Translations under genes and position numbers: made by a program | Notes under the pieces: model-generated | What the model was told of the DNA's origin: nothing | The model's input: the letters and a program-made list of their open reading frames with translations, nothing else | Databases searched by the model: none | Assembly (NCBI GenBank): GCA_910578215.1 | Contig: CAJTPH010000012.1 | Span: 26,207-90,206, forward strand | Length of the DNA stretch: 64,000 nucleotides | Direction: 5' to 3' | From: an uncultured Acetatifactor sp. | GTDB taxonomy: Bacteria > Bacillota > Clostridia > Lachnospirales > Lachnospiraceae | Part shown: in pieces, positions 51,121 to 60,447 of the stretch | Layout: the number at the start of each line of letters is the position of its first letter | Numbering within the stretch: position 1 is the first letter of the stretch

Positions 51121-51827
51121 TGTTTAACATTTTGTTAGATAAGCTTCCGTCGGACTACAGAGGCTTTCCGATCGATAGCGATTTCCAGGTGGGCATTCAG
51201 ATCATGCAGGCGCTGGAGAACAGAGAGCTTTCCGGGCAGGAGGGGCAGGCGGCGGCTTTAGCCCTCCTGTTCCTGCAGGAGGACGCACAGGGAAATAAGC
51301 TTCCCCTGCCGGATGCCCGGACAGCCCTGGAAGGCCTTGTGTGGTTTTTGACAGACTGGAACCACGATCATAATGATAAGGGCGATAAGACAAAGGTGAC
51401 GGATTATGACATAGACCAATGGAGAATATACGCCGCCTTTCGACAGTATTACGGAATAAACCTTAACGACCTTGGAAGACGCTGCGTGGGATATAAGCTT
51501 GTTGACGGGGAGGTTATTTCCGTCTATGAAGAAAACAGGCTTCACTTTTGGGAGTTTATGGGCCTGCTCACATCGCTGCCCGAATGCGCCTATACGCGCG
51601 TGGTGGATATACGCGCAAGGAAAATCACGCCCAAAATGGGGAAGGAAGAAAAAAAGGCATATACTGAGCTTAAAAAGGTATACGCACTGGATAATCCAAG
51701 AGAGACGGCATACACGGACAGTCAGAAGGATGCCATCGACGATTTTGACCGCATGATGGAAGAACAGAAAAAAATCAGGGAAAGCAGGAGGCTGGCGGCG
51801 GAAGCTTTTAAGGATATGGTGATGTGA
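51120..51827 (+). CDS. Gp15-family tail protein
   Basis: 235 residues. The pattern DKLPSDYRGFPIDSDFQVGI, then LQEDAQGN, then YDIDQWRIYAAFRQYYGINL and RLHFWEFMGLLTSLPE belongs to the bacteriophage Gp15 family, the second tail-assembly chaperone in A118- and TP901-like phages. The C-terminal 60 residues are charged (KMGKEEKKAYTELKKVYAL). It is coupled to its neighbours by one-base overlaps on both sides. Confidence 0.82.
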   Translation: MFNILLDKLPSDYRGFPIDSDFQVGIQIMQALENRELSGQEGQAAALALLFLQEDAQGNKLPLPDARTALEGLVWFLTDWNHDHNDKGDKTKVTDYDIDQWRIYAAFRQYYGINLNDLGRRCVGYKLVDGEVISVYEENRLHFWEFMGLLTSLPECAYTRVVDIRARKITPKMGKEEKKAYTELKKVYALDNPRETAYTDSQKDAIDDFDRMMEEQKKIRESRRLAAEAFKDMVM

Positions 51828-51994
51828 TGACAGACAGGGAGATCGGAAAAACCGCCCGGGAGATTGCCGAACGGGGGAATACCGCGGAAATTAAGCGGAA
51901 TAAGGAGGGGATCATTATACTGGAGGTGGGCAGAAAGATCGTGAGGGCAGAGCCTGTATTGGCAGAGAGCAGCCCTCCGCCCAGGGATGTATGA
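51827..51994 (+). CDS. Small protein between Gp15 and tape measure, 55 aa
   Basis: The ATG at 51827 overlaps the Gp15 stop codon (TGATG). The 55-residue product reads MTDREIGKTAREIAERGNTA and ends EPVLAESSPPPRDV. It is charged, with a short helix then a beta strand (GIIILEVGRKIVRAEP). A similar small gene often sits here in related phage clusters. The function is not known. Confidence 0.6.
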   Translation: MTDREIGKTAREIAERGNTAEIKRNKEGIIILEVGRKIVRAEPVLAESSPPPRDV

Positions 51995-52093
51995 ATACGG
52001 AGAGGCTCATGAAAGAGGTCATGGGTAACAGCTAAGCGGTGCTTTAGATGCATGTAATGTGCGTCTATGGCACCTTTTTATTTGAGGTGAATT

Positions 52094-54967
52094 ATGGCGC
52101 AATATGATGATAGCATAAGGATAAATGCAGATCTTGATACCAAAGAAGCAAAAAAAGAATTAAAAAATCTTAAAAGCAGTATTGAGGAAACTGCCGAAAA
52201 GATTACCCTTCTGCGCTCTAAGATGGATGCGCTGAAGGATGTGAGAATACCTACGCAGGAATACAAGGAGATTCAGGCGCAGATTGAAAAAACAAAAAAT
52301 AAAATTAAAAATGTGCAGGAACAGCAGGAAAAGTTTTTGGCTACCGGAGGAAACAGTTCTTCGACTGCATTTCGGAGAATGCAGTATGATCTTGACCGGC
52401 TGAGAAGCTCGCTTCCGGAATTTGAAAGCGGTCTACAGCAGCTTGTTGATACCGGAAATGCGTTCACTCTCGGAAAGGATACGGAACAATATGCCCAGAT
52501 GTCCAGGGATATGGAGAGGCTTAATGCCAGAATGAATTCCGACACGCAGCGTCAGACAGGGCTGCAGTCAGCTCTTGCGGCTGAAGAACAGCGTATTGCG
52601 GACATCAAAACCAATGCTTCTGCATCAAGCAAAAGGGTTATTAAAATGCTGGAACGCAGGCAGCAGTTAACGGAAAAACTGAAGGACATGGAGAAGGCCG
52701 GTGTTGGGTACGGATATAAGGATTATGAAGATGCGCAGGAAGAACTGTCTGGAATAGATAAAAAATTAGACAAGTACAAAAGCAATCTTGATAAAATCCC
52801 TAAATTGTTTTCACGTATGAAGGACTTTTCCAAAACAGCATTTAAAGTAATTCGGTCGGGACTGTCATCTGTTGGGAAAATAGGCATAAAAGCATTCACG
52901 GCATTTGGAAGTTTTGCCAAAATGACCTTTTCAGGATTAGGGACCATTGCAAAAAAGGCGTTTTCCGGCATATCAGGCTTTTTAAAGAACACCGTCGGAT
53001 CATTTCTGGGTTTCGAGGGGATAAGCTCCGAAATTAAAAAAGGCTTTGAAAATTTTGAGGGATATTCCGATCAATATGCCCAAAGCCTGCAAAATATGAG
53101 GGGCGCCATGACAACCCTGGGCAATCAATGTGCTGCTGCATTTGCGCCCTTAGCACAGACGGTCGTTCCGTGGATAACGCAGTTTACAAACGTCCTTTCC
53201 ACAGCTATGTCCCATGTAACGCAATTTATAGCTGCTTTAAGCGGCAAAAGCTCGTTTACAAAGGCTAAGAAAGCCCAGGATGATTACAATAAATCTCTTG
53301 GCGGCACGGCAAAGGCAGCAGATAAGGCCAGAGGCGCGCTGGCTGGCTTTGACAGTCTGGATGTACTGGAAACCAATCAGGACGCCGGACAAGAAGAGGA
53401 TTCCTCAGGGGAAATGTTTGAGGAAGGTCCTATTGAAAATTCCGTGGTAAACCTTGCAGACACATTAAAAGAGTTTGCCTATGGCGAAGACTGGCTGGGA
53501 ATGGGGGCATATATATCACAGAACCTCAATGCCGGCCTTCAGGAAATCTACGATTTCTTAAGCTGGGATTCATTTGGGCCGCAGATTACATATTTTGTAA
53601 CAGCATTTACAAATACCCTGAACGGGCTTATCAGCGGCTTTAACTGGAATCTGCTTGGGAATACAATAGGAGCCGGAATTAATATTGTCGTGAACACCTT
53701 GGGGCTGCTTACCACAGGTGTTGACTGGGAAAGCCTTGGCGGCGGATTGTCAGAAGGAATAAATGGGCTGGTAAATGAAGTTGACTTTACCAATATAGGG
53801 AATTTAATCGGGGCGCAGCTCATGATTCTTCCCAGTATCCTGTGTGGATTTATCACCCAGCTTAATTGGACAGAAGTTGGAAGTGCCTTAAGCGAATTGG
53901 TAAATGCAATTAATCTGTCTGAGATCGGGCAGACGCTGGGGTCTGGTTTAACAGGAATGTTCCAGGGAGCCATCGATTTTTCAAAGACATTTAACTGGGA
54001 GGGGCTTGGAAACAATATCTCGGGAGGAATAAACGGGTTTTTTGAAAAGTTTGACGGGGCAAAACTTGCTCAGTCGGCAACCTCTCTTTTAGGCGGATTG
54101 CTGGATACGCTGATTCAGACCATAAGCACCATAGACTGGGCGCAAATTTGGAGAGATATTATTGATTTCTTAGTAAACGTAGATTGGCTTGAGCTTATAG
54201 GGAAAATATTGACGGCAGCCGGAGAATTGATATTTGGAATTTTTGAAGGGCTGGTACAGGCAATTGTAGAAACGGATTGGGGCGCTGTTTGGGATAGCAT
54301 TGTGAAGTCCTTCAAGGATTTCTTCGGAATTCACTCTCCCTCCACACTTATGGAAGATCAGGGTAATTTCCTTATGGAAGGCTTGTTCGGCGGTGTGTCG
54401 GCGCTGGTGGAAAAGGTGGTATCCGTATTTACGGATATTAAAGAAAAGGTATTGGAAGTATGGGAGAAGGTAAAATCTAAAACAGAAGAAATATGGAACG
54501 GAATTAAAGACACAATTAAAGGACCAATCAACGCAATCCTGGAATTTATAGAATTTTTGGTAAATGGGGCCATTGACGGTATCAATGGAATTATAGAAAA
54601 ATTGGAAAGCGTTGCGACTATCAAGAACCCTTTTACCGGCAAGGTTGTGTGGAGCCTGGATCTGCCGGAGGTTCCTCGGGTTTCCCTCCCCCGCCTTGCC
54701 ACCGGCGCAGTCATCCGTGGAGGAAATCCCTTTATGGCGATTCTGGGAGACCAGCCGGCAGGGCACACCAACATAGAAGCGCCGCTTTCGACGATTGAGC
54801 AGGCGGTGGAGAACGTCATAGGCAGGAGCGGATACGGAAGGGAAAGCGTGCCTGTGACAATAAATCTTAATTATGACGGAGAAACCTTTGCACGTCTGTC
54901 CATCTCAAATATTTTGTCGGAGCTTGGACGGCAGGGGTATAACGTGGATATGCTGGGGGTGACATGA
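52094..54967 (+). CDS. Tail tape measure protein
   Basis: 957 residues. Residues 1-240 are coiled coil with many K/E/Q. Residues about 245-400 are hydrophobic and glycine-rich (FGSFAKMTFSGLGTIAKKAF). Residues about 465-735 carry eight or nine repeats of 33-37 residues, each with D/N-W-x-x-L/I-G. The end has SPSTLMEDQGNFLMEGL and TGAVIRGGNPFMAILGDQ, typical of tape measures. The gene is intact. At about 0.15 nm per helical residue the tail would be near 140 nm. Confidence 0.92.
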   Translation: MAQYDDSIRINADLDTKEAKKELKNLKSSIEETAEKITLLRSKMDALKDVRIPTQEYKEIQAQIEKTKNKIKNVQEQQEKFLATGGNSSSTAFRRMQYDLDRLRSSLPEFESGLQQLVDTGNAFTLGKDTEQYAQMSRDMERLNARMNSDTQRQTGLQSALAAEEQRIADIKTNASASSKRVIKMLERRQQLTEKLKDMEKAGVGYGYKDYEDAQEELSGIDKKLDKYKSNLDKIPKLFSRMKDFSKTAFKVIRSGLSSVGKIGIKAFTAFGSFAKMTFSGLGTIAKKAFSGISGFLKNTVGSFLGFEGISSEIKKGFENFEGYSDQYAQSLQNMRGAMTTLGNQCAAAFAPLAQTVVPWITQFTNVLSTAMSHVTQFIAALSGKSSFTKAKKAQDDYNKSLGGTAKAADKARGALAGFDSLDVLETNQDAGQEEDSSGEMFEEGPIENSVVNLADTLKEFAYGEDWLGMGAYISQNLNAGLQEIYDFLSWDSFGPQITYFVTAFTNTLNGLISGFNWNLLGNTIGAGINIVVNTLGLLTTGVDWESLGGGLSEGINGLVNEVDFTNIGNLIGAQLMILPSILCGFITQLNWTEVGSALSELVNAINLSEIGQTLGSGLTGMFQGAIDFSKTFNWEGLGNNISGGINGFFEKFDGAKLAQSATSLLGGLLDTLIQTISTIDWAQIWRDIIDFLVNVDWLELIGKILTAAGELIFGIFEGLVQAIVETDWGAVWDSIVKSFKDFFGIHSPSTLMEDQGNFLMEGLFGGVSALVEKVVSVFTDIKEKVLEVWEKVKSKTEEIWNGIKDTIKGPINAILEFIEFLVNGAIDGINGIIEKLESVATIKNPFTGKVVWSLDLPEVPRVSLPRLATGAVIRGGNPFMAILGDQPAGHTNIEAPLSTIEQAVENVIGRSGYGRESVPVTINLNYDGETFARLSISNILSELGRQGYNVDMLGVT

Positions 54968-55362
54968 TGAAATTTGGAAAAGGAATAATTGTTGACGGGA
55001 TATATTACGATATCCCCATGGTATCTTTGAAAAGAAATGCCGACTTTCTGGACAAATATGCGGAACGGACGGAGGACGGGGAGCTGCACCGGGAGCTGAT
55101 CGGGGTGTACTATAATTACACCCTGACAGTGGGCACAAGCGGAGATTTCGGCGATACGGATTACGGCGCGTTTTGGGACAAGATGACGGAGCCTGTGGAA
55201 TTTCACGAAATATCGGTACCTGTGCCTGACGGGTATTATATATTTACCGGTTACATATCCAGCGTATCGGACGAGTACAAGAGGCTACTGGACAACCAGG
55301 CGGAGTTTACGGGATTTACCTGCAAGCTGACGGCGAAATCCCCGGCGAGGAGACCAAGATGA
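54964..55362 (+). CDS. Distal tail (Dit-like) protein
   Basis: 132 residues; the start overlaps the tape measure stop (ATGATGA). The fold is beta-rich: GIIVDGIYYDIPMVSLKRNA, then YYNYTLTVGTSGDFG, then DGYYIFTGYISSVSDEYK. It is the first gene after the tape measure, where siphophages encode the distal tail hub. It is shorter than many Dit proteins. The assignment rests on order and size. Confidence 0.6.
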   Translation: MMKFGKGIIVDGIYYDIPMVSLKRNADFLDKYAERTEDGELHRELIGVYYNYTLTVGTSGDFGDTDYGAFWDKMTEPVEFHEISVPVPDGYYIFTGYISSVSDEYKRLLDNQAEFTGFTCKLTAKSPARRPR

Positions 55363-57080
55363 ATACGGAATTTTTAGTTGAATACAACCTGGTTGATACA
55401 ACCGCGCTGCAGGATGCCGCGGAGAGCTCGGGCAGTAACTCCCCATTTGCCGATATAAGTGGGATCAAAGAAAATACTGCGGTGCAAAAATACGCCACAT
55501 TGGAGCACAATTTCTTTGTCCTGGACGGCAGCAGGGAAGAATTTCCCGACAATCCCAGTGGCTTTGCATACTTTTCAAGCGGTCAGTCAGACGAAAACGG
55601 CTTGTTTCAGAGCGAGCAGTCTGTCACGGTCCGGTTTACGAAAAACCATACCAGCGCAGGGTTTACCCTGTATTTTCTGGAGACCTGCCCTTTGGAGCTG
55701 GAAATCCTCTGGTATGATCTGGACGGAGGACTGAAATGTAAGAGAAAATTCTATCCTGACGCACTGACATATTTCTGCGAGCATCCGGTTGAGGACTACG
55801 GAGGGATAAAGGTGGTATTTTTAAAGGCCCTTCCCTGGCACAACGTCAAGCTGCAGCACATTCAATATGGTACGAGTATAAGCTGGGACAGCGATGCCAT
55901 AAAGTCCGGGAAGATCGTAAGCGATGCGGACCCCGTCGGCGATAAAATTGCGACAGATACGCTTACCTTTGATTTTGTGGACAAATATGACAGGTTTAAT
56001 CTGGGAAATCCCCAGGGACTGCATAAGACCTTCCAGCGCAGTCAGCACATGACGGCATATGAGGTGGTTGAAGGCAGAAAAATTCTGCTTGGAAGCTTTT
56101 TTCTGGAGTCCGGCAGTACCTCCAAAAACATATGCAGGATAGAAGCCATAGACCTGAAAGGCATGCTTGGCAGCGTGGACTTTACGGAAGGCAGGATATA
56201 TAACGGAGACAGGGCGGGAGGCGTAATCGCGGAAATTATGGCGGCGGCCGGAATTGAGGATTACACGGTTGACGAGGAAACGGCAGAAACGCCGTTATAT
56301 GGAACGCTTGGCATACAAACCTGCCAAAAGGCTCTCAGGGAAGTTTTGTTCGCATGCGGCAGCATTGTCAGGACATCGCGGCAGACCGGTCTTTCCATTT
56401 GTAAAAGCGACAGGGCGGTGAAGTTAAAGATAAGGCGCGGCAGAAAGTTTGAAACCGCCATTCAGGGGGACCGTTATGTATCGGATGTAAGCGTAAAGTA
56501 TAAAACCTGGAGGCTGGAGGATAAGGTAACCGAGCTTGCAAAGGGAACATATGAAGAAGGGACCCATATGATACGGTTCTCCGCTCCTGCCGCGAATCTG
56601 ACGGTAAACGTCGGCCGTATACGGAAACAGATGCCATATTATGTGATTTTGGAAGTACCGGCGCAGACCCGGGCAGAGATTGTGGTTTCCGGGCAAAAAT
56701 ACGCAGGCGAGGAATTGGCGGTTACGTCAGGCATAGAGAAGCTCAAAAGCGGAGAGGTCCGGAACACAAAGACATTTTCCGGGTCGCTGCTTAACTTTGA
56801 GTCCGCAAAGCATAAAGCCGACAGCATACTTGACTATTACCAGCTGCAGCAGGTCATCAAAACAAAGTATATAGCCGGGGAAGAAAGAGCCGGCGACTGG
56901 GCGGAGATTGAAAACCCATCTAAAGCTCACGGCAGTTTTGTGGCGGCGATAGAGTCTGTAACTACCGACCTGACCGGAGGGTTTATCAGTACGGCAAAAT
57001 GCAGGGGCTATTTCAAAATATTGACGGAGACTTATCTTGCCGGTGAAATGATTGCCGGGGAGGATATAGGGATCATATAG
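55359..57080 (+). CDS. Tail hub (Tal-like) protein
   Basis: 573 residues; the start overlaps the previous gene by four bases. Beta-rich throughout, with a middle region (DTLTFDFVDKYDRFNLGNPQ, then LLGSFFLESGSTSKNICRIE, then GLSICKSDRAVKLKIRRG) that resembles the hub domain of tail-associated lysins and baseplate hubs. No peptidase motif is visible. In siphophages this gene encodes the central hub at the tail tip. Assignment is by position and structure. Confidence 0.68.
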   Translation: MNTEFLVEYNLVDTTALQDAAESSGSNSPFADISGIKENTAVQKYATLEHNFFVLDGSREEFPDNPSGFAYFSSGQSDENGLFQSEQSVTVRFTKNHTSAGFTLYFLETCPLELEILWYDLDGGLKCKRKFYPDALTYFCEHPVEDYGGIKVVFLKALPWHNVKLQHIQYGTSISWDSDAIKSGKIVSDADPVGDKIATDTLTFDFVDKYDRFNLGNPQGLHKTFQRSQHMTAYEVVEGRKILLGSFFLESGSTSKNICRIEAIDLKGMLGSVDFTEGRIYNGDRAGGVIAEIMAAAGIEDYTVDEETAETPLYGTLGIQTCQKALREVLFACGSIVRTSRQTGLSICKSDRAVKLKIRRGRKFETAIQGDRYVSDVSVKYKTWRLEDKVTELAKGTYEEGTHMIRFSAPAANLTVNVGRIRKQMPYYVILEVPAQTRAEIVVSGQKYAGEELAVTSGIEKLKSGEVRNTKTFSGSLLNFESAKHKADSILDYYQLQQVIKTKYIAGEERAGDWAEIENPSKAHGSFVAAIESVTTDLTGGFISTAKCRGYFKILTETYLAGEMIAGEDIGII

Positions 57081-57082
57081 TT

Positions 57083-57140
57083 TTGAAAGCAAGCTTTTAA
57101 ATATTGATTATTAGGTGCGCTGAAGCGCGCAGGGAGGTAT
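57083..57140 (+). promoter_or_regulatory. Two-hairpin leader before the tail-fibre gene
   Basis: GAAAGC-AA-GCTTT (57084-57097) and GTGCGC-TGAA-GCGCGC (57115-57130) are followed by AGGGAGGT and the ATG at 57145. The layout repeats that of the yidC leader at 15605-15718. Confidence 0.55.
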
Positions 57141-57144
57141 AAAA

Positions 57145-58170
57145 ATGAAATATCCTGAACAGACGGATAACTATGATATAGAAATCATTAACGAGAATTT
57201 TATTGAACTGGAGCTGGGAGCAGTGATACTCGGGCAGGATCTGCAGGATGAGGTGAACCGGGCCAAGGCGGCGGAGAAAAGCAATGCCGACAGCATATCC
57301 GCCGAAGCAGAAAGGGCAGCGGCGGCCGAGAATCAGCTTGCGGCTGATATCCAAAGCGAGGCAGAACGGGCGGCATCCAAGGAAACCATGCTGGAGAACA
57401 GCTTCGCTGCCGAAGCTCAGAGCATTCGGCAGCTGGTCGATACCGCTTATGGCAACGCAAACGATTATACGGACACAAAAATAGCAGACCTGATAGGAGG
57501 CGCTCCGTCCACCCTTGATACCTTGGGAGAGATTGCCCAGGCAATGCGGGATAACGAAAGCGTTGTGGATGCCTTGGACGAGGCTGTGGGAAAGAAAGCA
57601 AACGCCTCCGAGCTGGACAGCCATATAAAGGACAGGGCTAACCCCCACCTGGTGACAAAGGAACAGGTAGGTCTGGGAAATGTGGGCAATTATAAAGCGG
57701 TTTCCACCTCGGCGTCTCAGGGGCTGACAGATGCGGAAAAGGCCAATGCACGCAGCAACATAGGCGCAGGCACAAGCTCCTTTTCCGGCAATTACAATGA
57801 CCTGGCAAATAAACCGGCGATACCTTCCATTCCGGCGTCCCTGCCTGCCAATGGGGGTAATGCGGATACGGTGGACGGCAAGCACGCCAGTGATCTGCAG
57901 AACTACAACAATCTGACGAACAGACCCTCCATTCCCGCGGCAGTGGCGGTCAAGGGCAGCGCGGAAGCAAGCTACAGAACGGGAAATGTAAATATTACCC
58001 CTGCGAATATCGGGTTGGGAAACGTCAACAATACGGCGGATGCCAATAAATCGGTAAACTACGCAAACAGCGCGGGATACGCAAATTCTGCGGGCAGCGT
58101 GGCATACGGAAACGTCACCGGGCGCCCCACCTTCAGCCTGTCCGGCAGCACATTAAATATAAATTTATAA
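57145..58170 (+). CDS. Tail fibre protein 1
   Basis: 341 residues. The N-terminal 20 residues probably attach to the hub. Next comes an Ala/Glu-rich coiled coil (SAEAERAAAAENQLAADIQS), then NANDYTDTKIADLIG and TLDTLGEIAQAM, then shaft repeats with NPHLVTKEQVGLGNV and GLGNVNNTADANKSVNYA. This is a common shaft pattern of phage fibres. The last 25 residues (SAGSVAYGNVTGRPTFSLSG) are repeated at the end of the protein at 59395. Confidence 0.85.
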   Translation: MKYPEQTDNYDIEIINENFIELELGAVILGQDLQDEVNRAKAAEKSNADSISAEAERAAAAENQLAADIQSEAERAASKETMLENSFAAEAQSIRQLVDTAYGNANDYTDTKIADLIGGAPSTLDTLGEIAQAMRDNESVVDALDEAVGKKANASELDSHIKDRANPHLVTKEQVGLGNVGNYKAVSTSASQGLTDAEKANARSNIGAGTSSFSGNYNDLANKPAIPSIPASLPANGGNADTVDGKHASDLQNYNNLTNRPSIPAAVAVKGSAEASYRTGNVNITPANIGLGNVNNTADANKSVNYANSAGYANSAGSVAYGNVTGRPTFSLSGSTLNINL

Positions 58171-58190
58171 CGAGAGGAGGCAGATAACAT

Positions 58191-58811
58191 ATGTCAATTA
58201 TTGTAAACGGAGCTTCAATACCGACAAACGGAGATTATATCGTTGTAAACGGCGTAAAGGTTGAAAAGGTTACTGTGAATGGCGTTACGGTGTGGGAAAA
58301 GGAAACCCATCAGGCAAAAAACGCGCCGCCCTTTTTGAGTGCTGGGTGGAGGACTCTAAGTACAGACACTTCAGAATGGATACAGGTGCAGCCATGGCAG
58401 TTGTCATATGACGCTGGAATGGGGGGATACATAATTAATGCGGACTTTTTTGATAAAGGAACAATGTTTGTTTCCGAAAGTGAAATTTATGTTGATTTTG
58501 TGGTTATAAATGATTATTTTCAATGGTCAACATATAACAGTTTTATTCTTTATTCCCCATTAATCAGCACAAACTCCTTTAGTTTTTTTGAAATTTTGGG
58601 TAGAGATAATGTTTATTTTGAGCCTATAAGAACTAAATATGATGTAATCCGTTTTAGCAACGATGGTGTTAATTGGACAAATTGGCTGATAGGAAACAGC
58701 TCAAATAAATCATATAAATATGCTCAAGTTGGGGTTTTCTTAGGAGCTGAAAATTCAGACGATGAGAATACAAGATATGATTATCAACTGAGTGCTGTAC
58801 AGTTTAGCTAA
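58191..58811 (+). CDS. Variable fibre tip or receptor-binding candidate
   Basis: 206 residues with GAGGAGG upstream. The first 40 residues have a VVNGVKVEKVTVNGVTVWEK pattern common in phage structural proteins of this group. From about codon 50 the DNA becomes markedly AT-rich relative to neighbours, and the product is aromatic and beta-like (WSTYNSFILYSPLISTNSF). A conserved start and foreign-looking body suggest a module acquired to change target binding. Confidence 0.62.
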   Translation: MSIIVNGASIPTNGDYIVVNGVKVEKVTVNGVTVWEKETHQAKNAPPFLSAGWRTLSTDTSEWIQVQPWQLSYDAGMGGYIINADFFDKGTMFVSESEIYVDFVVINDYFQWSTYNSFILYSPLISTNSFSFFEILGRDNVYFEPIRTKYDVIRFSNDGVNWTNWLIGNSSNKSYKYAQVGVFLGAENSDDENTRYDYQLSAVQFS

Positions 58812-58849
58812 AGATACATATCAAATAGCAGGAATATATGGGAGAAGAT

Positions 58850-59395
58850 ATGAATCACGCATTTCTAAAAGAATACACCCATGGGCAGTTGAAAAAGTAC
58901 GTCCATAAACAGTTGTCATATACATATTGGTTTGTGTTTGTCCATGACCGCACGCAGGAGGATGTTCTCCGCGTTGCCAGACTGAACGATAAATATTTGA
59001 ATCTGGAAATAACAAAGGAGGAAAGGGACGAGTGGCTTGCGGGAATAAAGGGGGCACTGAATGCTTCCGACCTGCAGCGGATAGAGTGGAACACAAGGCT
59101 CATCGGGGAGCTTGAGCTTCTGAGACTCACCCTTTCCGTCAGGGAATGGGAGCACCCGGACATCCCAAGGGTAAGGGATTTTACCCGGCTGCTTGACAAT
59201 GTCCGGCAGATAAGGGAGTCGGGAATGACCCTTCCGGATACGCCCCAGGTTCCGGAACATCCGCTTAACACATACCAAAAGTGGAATGACATAGAAAAAA
59301 TATTGCATGACGCAGTGCTTGTGCATGAAAGAACCTTAAAAAATTTAGATCGCTGCGGCGAGATATACATAGGAGAAAGGATTGGTGTTTTATAA
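58850..59395 (+). CDS. Tail-associated protein with a DRTQEDV motif
   Basis: 181 residues from the ATG at 58850, which follows GGGAG; the ATG at 58838 is an alternative. The motif VHDRTQEDVLRVARLNDKYL, then EWLAGIKGALNASDLQRIEW recurs in many clostridial phage and prophage structural proteins downstream of fibres. The role is structural but not exactly known. The stop overlaps the next ATG by one base. Confidence 0.66.
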   Translation: MNHAFLKEYTHGQLKKYVHKQLSYTYWFVFVHDRTQEDVLRVARLNDKYLNLEITKEERDEWLAGIKGALNASDLQRIEWNTRLIGELELLRLTLSVREWEHPDIPRVRDFTRLLDNVRQIRESGMTLPDTPQVPEHPLNTYQKWNDIEKILHDAVLVHERTLKNLDRCGEIYIGERIGVL

Positions 59396-59757
59396 TGGCA
59401 TTTGTAAAAAAAGAGTGGAAGGACAGATTTACGGAGTTTGCGGGAAGAAGGCGCTTGACGGATGTGGAAACGGGCGCGGAGACAGTGGTGGACGTTGAAC
59501 GGGATGAGGGTCTTGTTTCACAGGCAGGAGATGCCTTCTCCGCGGTTAATATGAATGACCTGGAGCAGAGGATATATGATGCTCTTGAACCCCAGAATAT
59601 TACGGCAGATTCCGCTAAGTACGCGGACAATGCCGGTCACGCCCAGACCGCGGAGGCAGCTGCGTATGCCGACAGCGCGGGCAGTGTGGCATACGGAAAC
59701 GTCACCGGGCGTCCCACCTTCAGCCTGTCCGATACCACTTTAACTATCACATTATAG
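59395..59757 (+). CDS. Tail fibre protein 2 (short, shared tip)
   Basis: 120 residues. The start FVKKEWKDRFTEFAGRRRLT and DEGLVSQAGDAFSAVNMNDL is a typical phage fibre-attachment region. The end (YADSAGSVAYGNVTGRPTFS) nearly duplicates that of the fibre at 57145, with about 60 bp of near-identical DNA at the 3-prime ends. It could be a fibre accessory or alternative tip. Confidence 0.7.
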   Translation: MAFVKKEWKDRFTEFAGRRRLTDVETGAETVVDVERDEGLVSQAGDAFSAVNMNDLEQRIYDALEPQNITADSAKYADNAGHAQTAEAAAYADSAGSVAYGNVTGRPTFSLSDTTLTITL

Positions 59758-59777
59758 TAAAAATGGAGGAGCTGTAT

Positions 59778-60095
59778 ATGGACGGTAATTATATATTAAG
59801 GCAGGAGCATCAGGAGTTTACCCGCCGGATTGACGCGGAGAACGAGCGGCAGAACCGCCGCATACAGTTCCTGGAGGACAGCGTCCGGCAGATCAATGCC
59901 CTGACCGTCTCCGTGGAAAAGATGGCGGTCAATATGGAAAATATGCTGGTGGAACAGAAAAAGCTCAGCGAACGAATCGGAATAATTGAAAAGGAACCGG
60001 CAGAGGCTCATAAGCAGATCAAGCTGTCCGTTATTACTACGGTGATCTGCGCTATAGCAGGAGCCGTAGCCGGTGCGGTGCTGGCCCTGCTATAG
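59778..60095 (+). CDS. XhlA-like membrane protein of the lysis module
   Basis: 105 residues from the ATG at 59778, after GGAGGAG; the ATG at 59763 falls in the binding site. A coiled coil (RQNRRIQFLEDSVRQINAL, then VEKMAVNMENMLVEQKKLSE) is followed by one C-terminal transmembrane helix (LSVITTVICAIAGAVAGAVL). This matches XhlA, which works with a holin in PBSX-like lysis. Confidence 0.8.
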   Translation: MDGNYILRQEHQEFTRRIDAENERQNRRIQFLEDSVRQINALTVSVEKMAVNMENMLVEQKKLSERIGIIEKEPAEAHKQIKLSVITTVICAIAGAVAGAVLALL

Positions 60096-60125
60096 GGAGC
60101 GGCAAAAAACGGAGGAGAAAGTAAA

Positions 60126-60431
60126 ATGACAATAACGGCATTTATGGTTATTTTGACCGCCTGCGCGGCGGCAACATCCCTTTTAACGGAGGGAATAAAG
60201 AAGCTTCTGGATGGAATGAGGGTAAAATATGCGTCCAATATTTTAGTATTATTTGTGGCAGTAATCGTCGGGTGCGGCGCGACAGCCCTGTACTATATCA
60301 ACTTGGAGGTGCCTTTTACCGCCCTGAACTGCGTATATCTTGCGCTCATGGGCGTGGCAAACTGGCTGGGGGCAACGCTGGGGTATGACAAGGTACGGCA
60401 GACGGCCGCCCAGATCGGAAACGCAAAATAA
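60126..60431 (+). CDS. Phage holin
   Basis: 101 residues with GGAGGAG before the ATG. Three hydrophobic segments (about 2-22, 37-58, 65-88) and a polar tail, placed between XhlA and the lysin, define a holin that would let the lysin reach the cell wall. It resembles a family of Clostridia phage holins of about 100 residues. Confidence 0.8.
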   Translation: MTITAFMVILTACAAATSLLTEGIKKLLDGMRVKYASNILVLFVAVIVGCGATALYYINLEVPFTALNCVYLALMGVANWLGATLGYDKVRQTAAQIGNAK

Positions 60432-60447
60432 AAGGGGGAGAATTGCT

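Noticed and set aside
57145..59757. Diversity-generating retroelement acting on the fibre genes
   Set aside because: No reverse transcriptase and no template-variable repeat pair was found in the window.
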